Shown in pieces: positions 40,504-49,558 of a stretch of 64,000 nucleotides of DNA. Below the pieces are notes generated by a model that had not been told where the DNA came from, searched no databases, and worked only from the letters and a program-made list of their open reading frames with translations. The DNA comes from Flavonifractor porci (GTDB lineage: Bacteria; Bacillota; Clostridia; Oscillospirales; Oscillospiraceae): NCBI RefSeq assembly GCF_037572415.1, contig NZ_JBBHLB010000013.1:1-64000 (forward strand). The letters run 5' to 3'. Every line of letters starts with the position of its first letter. The first letter of the stretch is position 1. A program made the position numbers and the translations under genes.

Positions 40504-41775
40504 ATGAAGAAGAGAAAACTGCTTGCAATGCTCCTGGCCGGTTCCATGATGCTGAGCCTGGCTGCCTGCGGCGGCAACGGCGGCGGCGGCGAGTCCCCCA
40601 GCGGCGGGACTCCCTCCGGCAACAGCGAGACCCCCTCCGGCGAGGGCAAGACCGTCAAGGTGGGCCTGATCTGCATCGGCGACGAGAACGACCAGGGCTA
40701 CACCTACAACTTCATCCGCGGCAAGGAGGCCGTCACTGAGTCTCTGGCTGAGAAGGGCATCACCATTGACTGGAAGGTCAAGTGGAACATCGGCGAGGAT
40801 TCCTCCTGCGAGGAGGCCAACATCGAGCTGGCTGAGGAGGGCTGCGACCTGATCATCAACAACTCCTTCGGCTTTGAGCCCTATATGCTGAAGGTGGCCC
40901 CCGACTATCCCGACATTGAGTTTATCGCCTGCACCAACCAGGCCTCCGCCGTGGACGACCTGGAGAACACCCACAACGCCTTCGCCAACATCTACGAGGG
41001 CCGCTACCTGGCCGGCGTGGTGGCCGGCATGAAGATGCAGGAGATGATCGACAACGGCGAGATCACCCCCGAGCAGGCCGTCATCGGCTATGTGGGCGCC
41101 TACTCCTTCGCCGAGGTGATCTCCGGCTTTACCGCCTACTACCTGGGCGCCAAGAGCGTGTGCCCCAGCGTGACCATGAAGGTCCAGTTCGTGGGCTCCT
41201 GGTCCAACGCCACGGAGGAGGGCAACGCCGCCAAGGCTCTGTGCGACGCCGGCTGCGTCATGATCTCCCAGCACTCCGACAACACCACCCCCGCCACCGC
41301 CGCTCAGAACGCCGGCGCCTTCCACACCGGCTACAACAACGACATGATCTCCGTGGCCCCCGACGCCTCCCTCATTGGCACCCGCATCGACTGGTCCGTG
41401 TACTTTGCCTACGCCATCGAGGCCGTGGCCAACGACCAGCCCTTCGACCAGGATTGGTGCCACGGCATGGACCAGGGCGCTGTGGTCATGACTCCTCTGA
41501 ATGAGGACATCGCCGCCCCCGGCACCGCTGAGAAGCTGGCTGAAGTGGAGAAGGCCATCCATGACGGCGAGCTGCAGGTGTTCGACACCTCCACCTTCAC
41601 CGTAAAGGGTCAGCCTCTCACCACCTGCATGGCCCTGGACACCGACGGTGACTTTGTGGCCGATTCTGAGGAGGCCGTGTTTGACGGGGCCTTCCATGAG
41701 TCCCACTTCCAGTCTGCGCCCTACTTTACCGTGCAGATCGACGGCATCGAGTGGCTCAACTCCGCTTTCGGTTAA
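40504..41775 (+). CDS. BMP-family nucleoside-binding lipoprotein
   Basis: A 423-residue substrate-binding lipoprotein of an ABC importer. Lipobox LSLAAC with Cys22, then a Gly-Ser-rich linker (22-47), then the BMP domain: VGLICIGDENDQGYTYNF, LIINNSFGF and AYSFAEVISGF. BMP proteins such as PnrA/BmpA bind purine or other nucleosides. The ATG follows AAAGGAGG. It precedes the ATPase and permease genes, and a terminator after it would give excess binding protein. Confidence 0.93.
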   Translation: MKKRKLLAMLLAGSMMLSLAACGGNGGGGESPSGGTPSGNSETPSGEGKTVKVGLICIGDENDQGYTYNFIRGKEAVTESLAEKGITIDWKVKWNIGEDSSCEEANIELAEEGCDLIINNSFGFEPYMLKVAPDYPDIEFIACTNQASAVDDLENTHNAFANIYEGRYLAGVVAGMKMQEMIDNGEITPEQAVIGYVGAYSFAEVISGFTAYYLGAKSVCPSVTMKVQFVGSWSNATEEGNAAKALCDAGCVMISQHSDNTTPATAAQNAGAFHTGYNNDMISVAPDASLIGTRIDWSVYFAYAIEAVANDQPFDQDWCHGMDQGAVVMTPLNEDIAAPGTAEKLAEVEKAIHDGELQVFDTSTFTVKGQPLTTCMALDTDGDFVADSEEAVFDGAFHESHFQSAPYFTVQIDGIEWLNSAFG

Positions 41776-41790
41776 TCACGATCCATTTAC

Positions 41791-41820
41791 AAAAGAGGGC
41801 TGCCCCGCAGCCCTCTTTTG
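41791..41820 (+). terminator. Terminator after the BMP lipoprotein gene
   Basis: AAAAGAGGGCTGC-ccc-GCAGCCCTCTTTTG, about 60 bp before the ATPase gene. Partial read-through would set expression ratios. Confidence 0.85.
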
Positions 41821-41887
41821 TGTCTTTTCCCGGGAAAGGCAATGATGCACCACTCACCCATGTCTCATCACAGGAAGGATGACAGCC

Positions 41888-43468
41888 TTGGAAACTGTCC
41901 ATGCAATTGAACTCAGGCACATCACCAAACGCTTCGGCAAGGTGGTGGCCAACGATGGCATTGACCTGGCCATCGATCGGGGGGAGATCCTCTCCCTGCT
42001 GGGGGAAAACGGAAGCGGTAAAACCACGCTGATGAATATGCTCTCCGGCATCTATCTCCCTGACGAGGGAGAAATTCTGGCCGACGGCAAGCCGGTGACC
42101 ATCCGCTCCCCCAAGGACGCCTTCACCCACGGCATCGGTATGATCCACCAGCACTACAAGCTGGTGGAGGTGTTTACCGCCGCCGAGAACATTGCCCTGG
42201 GCCTGAAGGGGAAGGAGCACGACCGCAAGACGGTGGCCGCCCAGGTCCAGGCCATCAGCGACAAGTACGGCTTCGGCATCGACCCCAACAAGAAAGTGTA
42301 CGATATGTCGGTGTCGGAAAAGCAGACGGTGGAGATCGTCAAGGTGCTCTACCGGGGGGCCGAGATCCTCATTCTGGACGAGCCCACCGCCGTCCTTACC
42401 CCCCAGGAGACCGACCGGCTCTTCAACATCCTTCGGGCCATGAAGGCCGACGGCAAGGCCATCGTCATCATCACCCACAAGCTCCACGAGGTGATGGCCC
42501 TGTCTGACAAGGTGGCGGTCCTCCGCAAGGGCAAGTACATCGGCACCGTTAACACCAGTGAGACCAACCCTCAAAAGCTCACCGAGATGATGGTGGGCCA
42601 TGCCGTCACCCTGAACATCGACCGGCCCCAGGCCAAGTACAGGGATCTCCGTCTGGAGGTGAAGGGCCTGAACTGCCGCAATGGCGAGGGCCTGCCGGTG
42701 CTGAAGGACATCTCCTTCCAGGCGTACGGCGGCGAGATCCTGGGCATCGCCGGTATCGCCGGCTCCGGTCAGAAGGAACTGCTGGAGGCCATCGCCGGCC
42801 TGCAGAAGGCGGAGTCCGGACATATCTTCTACTATCCGCCCCACCCCAACAGCGACATCGCCGGCAACCATGTGCCGGTGGACAAGGCGGGAGAGGAGCT
42901 GGTGGGCAAGACCCCCGGCCAGATCCGCAAGGTGGGCGTCTCTCTGGCCTTCGTGCCCGAGGACCGGCTGGGCATGGGCCTGGTGGGCGGCATGGGCATG
43001 GTGGACAATATGATGCTCAAGACCTACAAGGACACCCCCGGCCCCCTGGTGGACCGGAAGGCCCCCAAGGCCCTGGCGGAAAAGCTCATCGACGAGCTGG
43101 AGATCGTCACCCCCGGGGTGGCTACCCCGGTGCGCCGTCTGTCCGGCGGCAACGTGCAGAAGGTGCTGGTGGGCCGGGAGATCGCCTCCGCCCCCACGGT
43201 GCTCATGACCGCCTACCCGGTCCGGGGCCTGGACATCAACTCCTCCTACACCATCTACCGGCTGCTCAACGAACAGAAGATGAAGGAAGTGGCGGTGCTG
43301 CTGGTGGGCGAGGACCTGGACGTGCTGCTGGAGCTGTGCGACCGGATCCTGGTGCTGTGCGGCGGCCAGGTGTCCGGCATTGTGGACGGACCGTCCGCCA
43401 CCAAGGAGCAGGTGGGCCTGCTTATGACCCGTGTGGGCGGGGGAAAGGAGGGAGAGGACCGTGCATGA
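41888..43468 (+). CDS. Nucleoside ABC transporter ATPase, duplicated domains
   Basis: About 526 residues with two ABC domains, as in NupA/YufO-type transporters. Domain 1 has a normal Walker A (GENGSGKTT) and Walker B (ILILDEPTAVLTPQE) but a weak signature (MSVSEKQTVE). Domain 2 has a degenerate Walker A (GIAGSGQKEL), a good signature (LSGGNVQK) and an altered Walker B (VLMTAYPVRGLD). The TTG at 41888 is spaced correctly from GGAAGG; an ATG at 41879 directly abuts it and is the alternative start. Confidence 0.92.
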   Translation: METVHAIELRHITKRFGKVVANDGIDLAIDRGEILSLLGENGSGKTTLMNMLSGIYLPDEGEILADGKPVTIRSPKDAFTHGIGMIHQHYKLVEVFTAAENIALGLKGKEHDRKTVAAQVQAISDKYGFGIDPNKKVYDMSVSEKQTVEIVKVLYRGAEILILDEPTAVLTPQETDRLFNILRAMKADGKAIVIITHKLHEVMALSDKVAVLRKGKYIGTVNTSETNPQKLTEMMVGHAVTLNIDRPQAKYRDLRLEVKGLNCRNGEGLPVLKDISFQAYGGEILGIAGIAGSGQKELLEAIAGLQKAESGHIFYYPPHPNSDIAGNHVPVDKAGEELVGKTPGQIRKVGVSLAFVPEDRLGMGLVGGMGMVDNMMLKTYKDTPGPLVDRKAPKALAEKLIDELEIVTPGVATPVRRLSGGNVQKVLVGREIASAPTVLMTAYPVRGLDINSSYTIYRLLNEQKMKEVAVLLVGEDLDVLLELCDRILVLCGGQVSGIVDGPSATKEQVGLLMTRVGGGKEGEDRA

Positions 43469-44546
43469 ATCCAATACGCCCCTGATCCGCCTGGCCAAGC
43501 GGGATGGGATGCCCAAGGGCCAGGTGTGGGCCATCCGGGGAGCCTCCTTCCTGGCGGCCATTCTCATCAGCGCCCTTATCTTCCTGCTGATGGGCCACAA
43601 CCCCTTCGGGGCCTTCGGCACCATGGTGAGCGGCTCTCTGGGCAAGCCCACCGCCATCCGGCAGACGGTGCGTATCGCCGTGCCTCTGCTGGGTACCGCT
43701 CTGGCCATCGCGCCCTGCTTCAAGATGCGCTTTTGGAACATCGGCGCCGAAGGTCAGATCACCGCCGGCGCTGTGGGCGCCAGCTACTTTGCCCTGTTCT
43801 GGGCGGATCAGCTCCCCGCCCCCGTGCTGCTGGTGGTCATGGCCGTGGCCGGTACCATCTGCGGCGGCCTGTGGGCCCTGGTGCCCGCCTTCTTCAAGGC
43901 CAAGTGGGGCACCAACGAGACCCTGTTCACCCTGATGATGAACTATATCATCATCGGCGTGGTCAAGTGGCTCCAGGGCGGTCCCTGGGAGGGGCGGCCC
44001 GGCTCCCAGATCATTCCTCAGTTTGACCGCGCCGCCGTGCTGCCCAAGGTGCTGGGGGTCCACTGCGGCTGGATCATCGTCCTCATCCTGACGGCGGCCA
44101 TGTTCTTCTATATGAAGTACACCAAGCAGGGCTACGAGATCGCCGTCATCGGCGAGAGCGAGAACACCGCCCGGTATGCCGGTATGAACGTGGGCAGGAT
44201 CATCATGCGCACCATGTTCCTGTCCGGCGCCATTGCCGGCCTGGTGGGCTTTATCGTGGCCTCCGGCGCGGACAATACCCTCCATGCCGGCGTGGCCGCA
44301 GGCGTGGGCTTTACCGCCATCACCGTGGCCTGGCTGGCGCAGCTCAATCCCTTTGCCATGGTGGGCATCTCCATGCTGCTGGCGGTGCTGGACAAGGGGG
44401 CGGACACCCTCCAGACTCAGCTGGCCGTCCCCGCCTCCATCTCGGACATCATCACCGGCATCTTCCTGTTCTGTATGCTGGGCTGTGAGTTCTTCATCAA
44501 CTACCGCCTCATCTTCCGGGGCAGCCATAAGGAGGTGGCCAAGTAA
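43461..44546 (+). CDS. Nucleoside ABC transporter permease 1
   Basis: A 361-residue inner-membrane permease with about eight to ten hydrophobic segments and the family motif FWNIGAEGQITAGAVGA. Start is GTG at 43461, overlapping the ATPase stop by 8 bp and preceded by AAAGGAGG. It pairs with the second permease to form the membrane channel of the nucleoside importer. Confidence 0.92.
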   Translation: MHESNTPLIRLAKRDGMPKGQVWAIRGASFLAAILISALIFLLMGHNPFGAFGTMVSGSLGKPTAIRQTVRIAVPLLGTALAIAPCFKMRFWNIGAEGQITAGAVGASYFALFWADQLPAPVLLVVMAVAGTICGGLWALVPAFFKAKWGTNETLFTLMMNYIIIGVVKWLQGGPWEGRPGSQIIPQFDRAAVLPKVLGVHCGWIIVLILTAAMFFYMKYTKQGYEIAVIGESENTARYAGMNVGRIIMRTMFLSGAIAGLVGFIVASGADNTLHAGVAAGVGFTAITVAWLAQLNPFAMVGISMLLAVLDKGADTLQTQLAVPASISDIITGIFLFCMLGCEFFINYRLIFRGSHKEVAK

Positions 44547-45535
44547 TGGATATCAACAGCAACGCGGTCCTGCTCCTTATCATGGCCGCCGTCCTCAACG
44601 GCGTGCCCCTGCTCTACGGCACCCTGGGCGAGATCCTGTCGGAAAAGGCGGGCAACCTGAACCTGGGCGTGGAGGGCATGATGTTCATGGGCGGAGCCAT
44701 GGGCCTGGGCGCTGCCTTCTACTTCGAGGGCGCCGGCGGCACCAGCGGCGTGCTGGCCGTCATCCTGGCCCTGCTCTTTGCCTTCCTGGGGGGCGCCATT
44801 GGGGCCCTCATCTACTCCTTCCTCACCATCACCCTCCGGGCCAACCAGAACGTCACCGGCCTGGCCCTGGCCATCTTCGGCACCGGTGCGGGTCAGTTCA
44901 TCGGCGAGTATATGCGGGTAAGCTCCGGCGGCTATGTGGCGGTGAGCAACGACCTGAAGGCGGTCTTTCTCAATTCCCCCTTCCCGGCGGCCCTTCAGCA
45001 GCTGCCGGTGGTGGGCCCCCTGCTCTTCGGCCACAGCATCTTCCTCTACCTGGGCCTGGTGCTGACGGTGGGGATGCACCTGTTCCTCAACAAGAGCCGG
45101 GCGGGCCTGTCCCTGCGGGCAGTGGGCGAGTCTCCCGCCACTGCCGACGCCGCCGGCGTCAACGTCACCCTGTACAAGTACCTGGCCACCGTCATCGGCG
45201 GCGGCATCTCGGCCATCGGCGGCATGGTGTACATTATGACCATCGCCAGCTGCGTGTGGAACCACGAGGCCCTGTCCGGCGAGGGCTGGCTGGCGGTGGC
45301 CCTGGTGATCTTCTGCCTGTGGCGGCCCCTCAACGCCATCTGGGGCTCCATCCTCTTCGGCGCGCTGATGATCCTGTACCAGCGGCTCCACCTGGCCTTT
45401 ATCCCTGACGAGCTGTACAAGATCCTGCCCTATGTGGTCACTGTCATCGTGCTGATCTTTACCTCCCTGCGCAACAGCAAAGACAAGCAGCCGCCCAACT
45501 CCTTGGGCCTGCCCTATTTTAGAGAAGAGCGGTAA
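44546..45535 (+). CDS. Nucleoside ABC transporter permease 2
   Basis: A 329-residue permease with about eight to nine transmembrane segments and the family motif LSEKAGNLNLGVEGMM; the cytoplasmic loop RAVGESPATADAAGVNV contacts the ATPase. Its ATG overlaps the preceding TAA by one base (TAATG). It is the last gene of the importer operon; a terminator follows. Confidence 0.92.
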   Translation: MDINSNAVLLLIMAAVLNGVPLLYGTLGEILSEKAGNLNLGVEGMMFMGGAMGLGAAFYFEGAGGTSGVLAVILALLFAFLGGAIGALIYSFLTITLRANQNVTGLALAIFGTGAGQFIGEYMRVSSGGYVAVSNDLKAVFLNSPFPAALQQLPVVGPLLFGHSIFLYLGLVLTVGMHLFLNKSRAGLSLRAVGESPATADAAGVNVTLYKYLATVIGGGISAIGGMVYIMTIASCVWNHEALSGEGWLAVALVIFCLWRPLNAIWGSILFGALMILYQRLHLAFIPDELYKILPYVVTVIVLIFTSLRNSKDKQPPNSLGLPYFREER

Positions 45536-45549
45536 CATCCAAACGAAAC

Positions 45550-45579
45550 GCGGCCCCGGCGCATTTGCGCCGGGGCCGC
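45550..45579. terminator. Terminator between importer operon and BlaR1-like gene
   Basis: GCGGCCCCGGCGCA/TGCGCCGGGGCCGC hairpin; CTCTTTTG on the plus side. Convergent genes may share it. Confidence 0.8.
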
Positions 45580-45592
45580 TCTTTTGTTTGGA

Positions 45593-47080
45593 TTATTCCA
45601 GCAGGGACTCAAGGTAATCCCAGTCCACCGGGCCGTCCACCCGGCAGAGCACCGCAGAGATCGAGTCGCTGTTCACGTCCTGGAGGGAGCACAGCTGGTC
45701 GGTGAGGTTCAGAAAGAGATATGCGTCCCCTGCGGCCACAAAGGCGCTCAGGTGGCTGCCCTCGCTGTCACTGACCGTCTGACCGGTGGCCAGCTTGGTC
45801 ACCGGCAGGGCGGACAGGTAGTCCAGCAGGGGCTCACCGATCTGGGGGGCTACATCCCGCTGAGCGCGGTAGCGGGTTCTCCCATCGATGGATACAAAGG
45901 ACACCTTGTAGTCCGGCCCGTAAGAGGCCAAAGCCACCTCTCCCAGGGTGCCGTAGCTGCCGCTCACCCCCACCAGGCCGGAGCACAGCACCAGGATGGC
46001 CATCATAAGGGCCAGCAGCTTGGTCCCCGAGGTGTGCTCCCCGGGGCTGACCACCCCCCGCAGCCGGTGGCGCAGGCTGGAGGCGGAAGAGGACAGGCAG
46101 GTGGACAGCCCCCGGTCGTCCCCGGCGGACTCCAGCAGGAGGGAGGCGTATTCCCGGCGGGTCTGGTCATCCGCGCCGTATACCACCATCTCGTCGCAGG
46201 ACAGCTCCAGATCGGCGGAGGCCCTCCGGGCGGCCAGCCACATCAGGGGATTGAACCAGCACAGGGCCTTACACAGGATGTAAAAACATTTGGTGTCTAT
46301 GTCCCGGCGCTGGACGTGGCGCAGCTCGTGGCGGAAGATGAGCCGGTACTGGTCCAGGGTATAGGCCCGCTCCGGCAGCACCAGGCACATGGCGGAGTGA
46401 AACAGCCCGATGGTCAGGGGGGAGGTAACATGGGGACTGGTGACCAACCTGATATGCTGCTTGAGCAGGGACTGGCGCTGTTCCTTCCACCACAGATTGA
46501 CCACGTCCGGCTCCTCCACCGGCCTGGCGTCCCGTAAAATGGCCCGGCGGAACCGGAAGTGGGAGACCATATGCCACAGCACCACCGCCACAAAGCCCGC
46601 CGCCCACAGCCCCAGCAGCGTGGGGACCACGCCGGGCGGCACCCGCAGGACCACCAGGGGCGGCAGGTAGCTCATCCGCCAGACCGTCAGGTTGTAATAG
46701 AGAAAGACGGGCAGCAGCCACAGGGTGGCGCAGGCCCGGGCGGAGATCTTCCGCCGCAGCAGGGGAAGCAGGAGCATCAGCGCTCCGAAATAGAAGGTGA
46801 GCAGCACCATCAGCTGGAGGGAGAACTCCGTCAGTACGGCGGCCCCCACCGCCGGACCGGCATAGATCAGGGTGATCAGCCACAGCACGGCTACCACAAT
46901 GGGAAGGGACCAGGGAGTGAGCCAAACCACCGTGCTGCGTGCGCGGCTGTCCCGGCTGGTGCAGCCGGTGAGGGCCACCTGCTGTTCGTAGCTCCACTCC
47001 CGATGGAAGGCATAGGCGATGCCGCCGGCCAGCAGGACGGCCACAAACAGACGGTAGCCCCAGATAAGCACAAGGTTCAC
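45593..47080 (-). CDS. M56-family (BlaR1/MecR1-like) membrane metallopeptidase
   Basis: A 495-residue sensor with three to four N-terminal transmembrane segments (residues 5-190), a zinc-peptidase site HELRH near residue 250 followed by ELSCDE, a further membrane segment near 345-365 and a short extracytoplasmic C-terminal domain. There is no penicillin-binding SxxK domain as in true BlaR1, so the signal is unknown. It follows the BlaI-like gene with a 4-bp overlap and should cleave or trigger loss of that repressor. Confidence 0.87.
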   Translation of the reverse strand: MNLVLIWGYRLFVAVLLAGGIAYAFHREWSYEQQVALTGCTSRDSRARSTVVWLTPWSLPIVVAVLWLITLIYAGPAVGAAVLTEFSLQLMVLLTFYFGALMLLLPLLRRKISARACATLWLLPVFLYYNLTVWRMSYLPPLVVLRVPPGVVPTLLGLWAAGFVAVVLWHMVSHFRFRRAILRDARPVEEPDVVNLWWKEQRQSLLKQHIRLVTSPHVTSPLTIGLFHSAMCLVLPERAYTLDQYRLIFRHELRHVQRRDIDTKCFYILCKALCWFNPLMWLAARRASADLELSCDEMVVYGADDQTRREYASLLLESAGDDRGLSTCLSSSASSLRHRLRGVVSPGEHTSGTKLLALMMAILVLCSGLVGVSGSYGTLGEVALASYGPDYKVSFVSIDGRTRYRAQRDVAPQIGEPLLDYLSALPVTKLATGQTVSDSEGSHLSAFVAAGDAYLFLNLTDQLCSLQDVNSDSISAVLCRVDGPVDWDYLESLLE

Positions 47081-47454
47081 AGCCGTCCCTCCTCCAGCAT
47101 CTTACGCAGTTCCTCTAAATCCTCGCGGCTCACCCCGGCGTCCACCAGAGAGGTGGCCAGGGCGGCCACCGAGCCGCCGAAGAGCTGGTCCAGCACCCCA
47201 CGGCTGGCCTGGGCCAGATAGGCCTTTCTGGTGACAATCGGTGTGTAGTAGTTTACCTTGCCCCGACGCTCCAGCTTGAGAAAGCCCTTGTCGCACAGCC
47301 GGGTGAGGAAGGTGAGGATGGTGGTGGGCGCCAGGGGATGGGTATGGGCCAGGGCCTCCTCAATCTCCGGCCGGGTCACCGGGGGCTCCTTGTCCCAGAT
47401 GATCTGCATCAGCTCCAACTCGCTGTCGGGCAGGCGGCGGATCTCCTGCTTCAT
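47077..47454 (-). CDS. BlaI/MecI/CopY family repressor
   Basis: A 125-residue winged-helix repressor. Residues 5-75 hold the winged helix (ELELMQIIWDKEPPVTRPEI and PTTILTFLTRLCDKGFLK) and a C-terminal dimerisation helix follows. ATG at 47454 is spaced 8 bases from AGGAGG; a GTG 9 bp earlier is less likely. With the M56 gene it forms an antirepressor-type sensing pair. Repeated TGTAGAAG boxes in the promoter are the probable operator. Confidence 0.9.
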   Translation of the reverse strand: MKQEIRRLPDSELELMQIIWDKEPPVTRPEIEEALAHTHPLAPTTILTFLTRLCDKGFLKLERRGKVNYYTPIVTRKAYLAQASRGVLDQLFGGSVAALATSLVDAGVSREDLEELRKMLEEGRL

Positions 47455-47474
47455 GGTTTGCACCTCCTTCGTCT

Positions 47475-47530
47475 GTTGTAGAAGTTCTTCTTCTGTAGAA
47501 GATTATAGCGGGGAAAAACGAGGATGTCAA
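47475..47530 (-). promoter_or_regulatory. Promoter and operator of the BlaI-BlaR1-like operon
   Basis: On the minus strand, consensus TTGACA (47525-47530), a 17-bp spacer and TATAAT (47502-47507). Directly downstream, CTTCTACA occurs twice about 17 bp apart (47477-47500), a BlaI-type TACA half-site arrangement. Confidence 0.75.
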
Positions 47531-47535
47531 GGGCA

Positions 47536-47567
47536 TCAAAAAGCCGCCGGGCCACGCCCGGCGGCTT
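47536..47567 (-). terminator. Terminator of the sigma / anti-sigma operon
   Basis: On the minus strand, AAGCCGCCGGGCGT and its complement followed by TTTTTGA, 13 bases after the stop. Confidence 0.85.
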
Positions 47568-47579
47568 TAGAGATGTGGG

Positions 47580-48971
47580 TCAATGAACGGGAATGGATTG
47601 CTCCAGAAGGGTCAAATGGTGAATCTGGGATACCTCCACGGGCTGCTCAAATTCCCAGGTGTTGTAGGCACGCATGACCTCTACGTCTTGTCCCACGTTG
47701 ACATACTGACCTACAGAGGGTTGGGCGGCCACCGATGTGCCGTCTTTCAGGATGGCATAGAGCGTGTCGGAGCTGAAGCCGCCGGTATCGTTGCTGTCCA
47801 TGGTGACTGTCATGGGAGAGACCGTCACCCGGGTCACCTGCCGCCCGGCCAGCTCGCCCGTCCAGGCCAGGGTGGTGGAGGGGTGGTAGGTCATTTCAAA
47901 GGAGATGTCCCAGGTTCCCGGGATAACCACCCCCGGGAGGGTATAGCAGCCGTAAAAATACACTTCGTCCAGTTCGTTGGCTTCGCCGGCCTGAATGAGG
48001 GGGAACATTACGTCCAGGCCCCCGTCCACCTGGGTGATCACCATGGGCAGCCAGTACTTCTCCTGGCCCGCCTGGCTGTCGTCTTTAGGGTAGATCCGGG
48101 AGAGGAAATAGCCCATGCTCACATCGTCGTGGGTGATCCCTGACGCATAGGCCACCCGGACATGGAAGCGGCCGTCGCTGGCAAAGCCCATGGAGGAGAT
48201 GGTCACATCCTCCGTACCCTCCATGGCCATGGGGGTCTGGCCGGGAGCCAGCACCACCTGCCGGTCCGGCAGGATGGCCCGGGTATGGCCGCTCTCCTCG
48301 ATATGCAGGACCACCCTGTCCTGGTCGGACAGGGGCAGGCTGTCCAGCAGCTGATCGGTCACTCCGGCGCAGGAGGCGGAGGCCTCCAGTTGTCCGTTTC
48401 GGGTAGTCATGCCGTCCAGAGCCAGACGTATGGTGCCGCCGCATTGCTTTTTCCGGCCTGTGATGATTCCCACAGCTCCATGAATCTGGGGGTCATAATA
48501 GTTTAAATGGGCCACAAACAGGGCGGTGCGGCTTTCCGGATCGTACTCCACCAGCTCGCCGCCGATATCGCTGTCTGCCGTTGCCTTCAGAGTAAGCTGA
48601 CGGTCCAGCCGGTCGCCGGTCACGTCCCGGACGGTAAAATAGACCTGCCCCCGCACATCGTCGGCCAGGGCGCTGAGCACCTGGACCTCGATGCCCTGGT
48701 CGGTGCATAGGGCACCATGAATGGTCTGGGCGATCTGGGAAAAGGGGCCCTGCCTGGCGGAAATGCTCTGCCAGATGCCGGTTCCCGCCGCCAGGGCGGA
48801 AACCGCAAGGGCGGCGCACAGAGTCAGCGCCACCACCGCCCGGCGTCCAAACCGTCTTACCTGCTTCACTTCCGCTTCTCCTTTTGTCAGCGCCTCCAGC
48901 CGGTCCATGGCGGCCCGGCTGGGCTCCAGAGCGTCCATCTCCCGCTTATAGTCCGTGGGAAACATCTTCAT
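47580..48971 (-). CDS. DUF4179-like membrane anti-sigma factor
   Basis: A 463-residue protein: a cytoplasmic N-terminus (1-52), one transmembrane segment at about 53-75 and a large extracytoplasmic domain with beta-rich repeats. It follows an ECF-type sigma gene and overlaps it by 26 bp, so it probably binds that sigma factor and senses an outside signal. The start at 48971 (MKMFPTDYKREMDAL) was chosen because the longer frame runs inside the sigma gene. The DUF4179 match is by overall pattern only. Confidence 0.78.
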   Translation of the reverse strand: MKMFPTDYKREMDALEPSRAAMDRLEALTKGEAEVKQVRRFGRRAVVALTLCAALAVSALAAGTGIWQSISARQGPFSQIAQTIHGALCTDQGIEVQVLSALADDVRGQVYFTVRDVTGDRLDRQLTLKATADSDIGGELVEYDPESRTALFVAHLNYYDPQIHGAVGIITGRKKQCGGTIRLALDGMTTRNGQLEASASCAGVTDQLLDSLPLSDQDRVVLHIEESGHTRAILPDRQVVLAPGQTPMAMEGTEDVTISSMGFASDGRFHVRVAYASGITHDDVSMGYFLSRIYPKDDSQAGQEKYWLPMVITQVDGGLDVMFPLIQAGEANELDEVYFYGCYTLPGVVIPGTWDISFEMTYHPSTTLAWTGELAGRQVTRVTVSPMTVTMDSNDTGGFSSDTLYAILKDGTSVAAQPSVGQYVNVGQDVEVMRAYNTWEFEQPVEVSQIHHLTLLEQSIPVH

Positions 48972-49437
48972 CCGCCTCCATCCATTCCCGCAGCAGAGCC
49001 CTGGCCCGGAACAGCCGGGACTTGACGCCGCTCTGGCTTTTGCCCAAAATGGCGGCAATCTCCGCCACGCTCAGCTCCTCATAGTAATACAGGTGAACCA
49101 CCGCCCGGTACTTGGGGGGCAGGGCCAGCACCGCCTCCACCAGGCCGCCCTCCTCCGGCCCGTTTGAGGCGGGCAGGGTGGGGGAGAGGGGCTCCTCCCG
49201 CCGCCGCCAGGGGGCCCGGAACCAGTCGTTGGCGCAGTTGACCGCCACCCGCAGCAGCCAGGCCTTGGCGTGCTCCCGGTCGGTAAAGTCCGGCTTTGCC
49301 TTCAGCAGGCAGACAAAGACTTCCTGCATGATGTCCTCCGCGTCGGTCCGGCTGCCCGTCCGGGCATAGGCCAGCCGAAACACCGCCGGACCATACTGCC
49401 GGGCCAGCCAGCCCGGCTCTCTCCATCCTTCGTCCAT
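48946..49437 (-). CDS. ECF-type RNA polymerase sigma factor
   Basis: A 163-residue sigma-70 family member: region 2 at about 12-75 (AYARTGSRTDAEDIMQEVFV) and region 4 at about 105-155 (LPPKYRAVVHLYYYEELSVAEIA). It is cytoplasmic and directs polymerase to a small regulon. ATG at 49437 follows AAAGGAGG. Paired with the anti-sigma gene by overlap; its own promoter was not clear. Confidence 0.92.
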   Translation of the reverse strand: MDEGWREPGWLARQYGPAVFRLAYARTGSRTDAEDIMQEVFVCLLKAKPDFTDREHAKAWLLRVAVNCANDWFRAPWRRREEPLSPTLPASNGPEEGGLVEAVLALPPKYRAVVHLYYYEELSVAEIAAILGKSQSGVKSRLFRARALLREWMEADEDVSHGL

Positions 49438-49520
49438 GTGAGCCGCCCTCCTTTCTGCCCTATACACGGTTCTGGCGTACAAACGGTTTCATTTTTTGGG
49501 ACATTTTGTGGAGCAGACGC

Positions 49521-49549
49521 AAAAAAGCCGCCGGGCAATGCCCGGCGGC
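49521..49549 (-). terminator. Terminator of the mntP-yqeC-yqeB-xdhC operon
   Basis: GCCGCCGGGC-aat-GCCCGGCGGC with TTTTTT on the minus strand, 9 bases after the xdhC stop. Confidence 0.9.
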
Positions 49550-49558
49550 TCTGTACGG

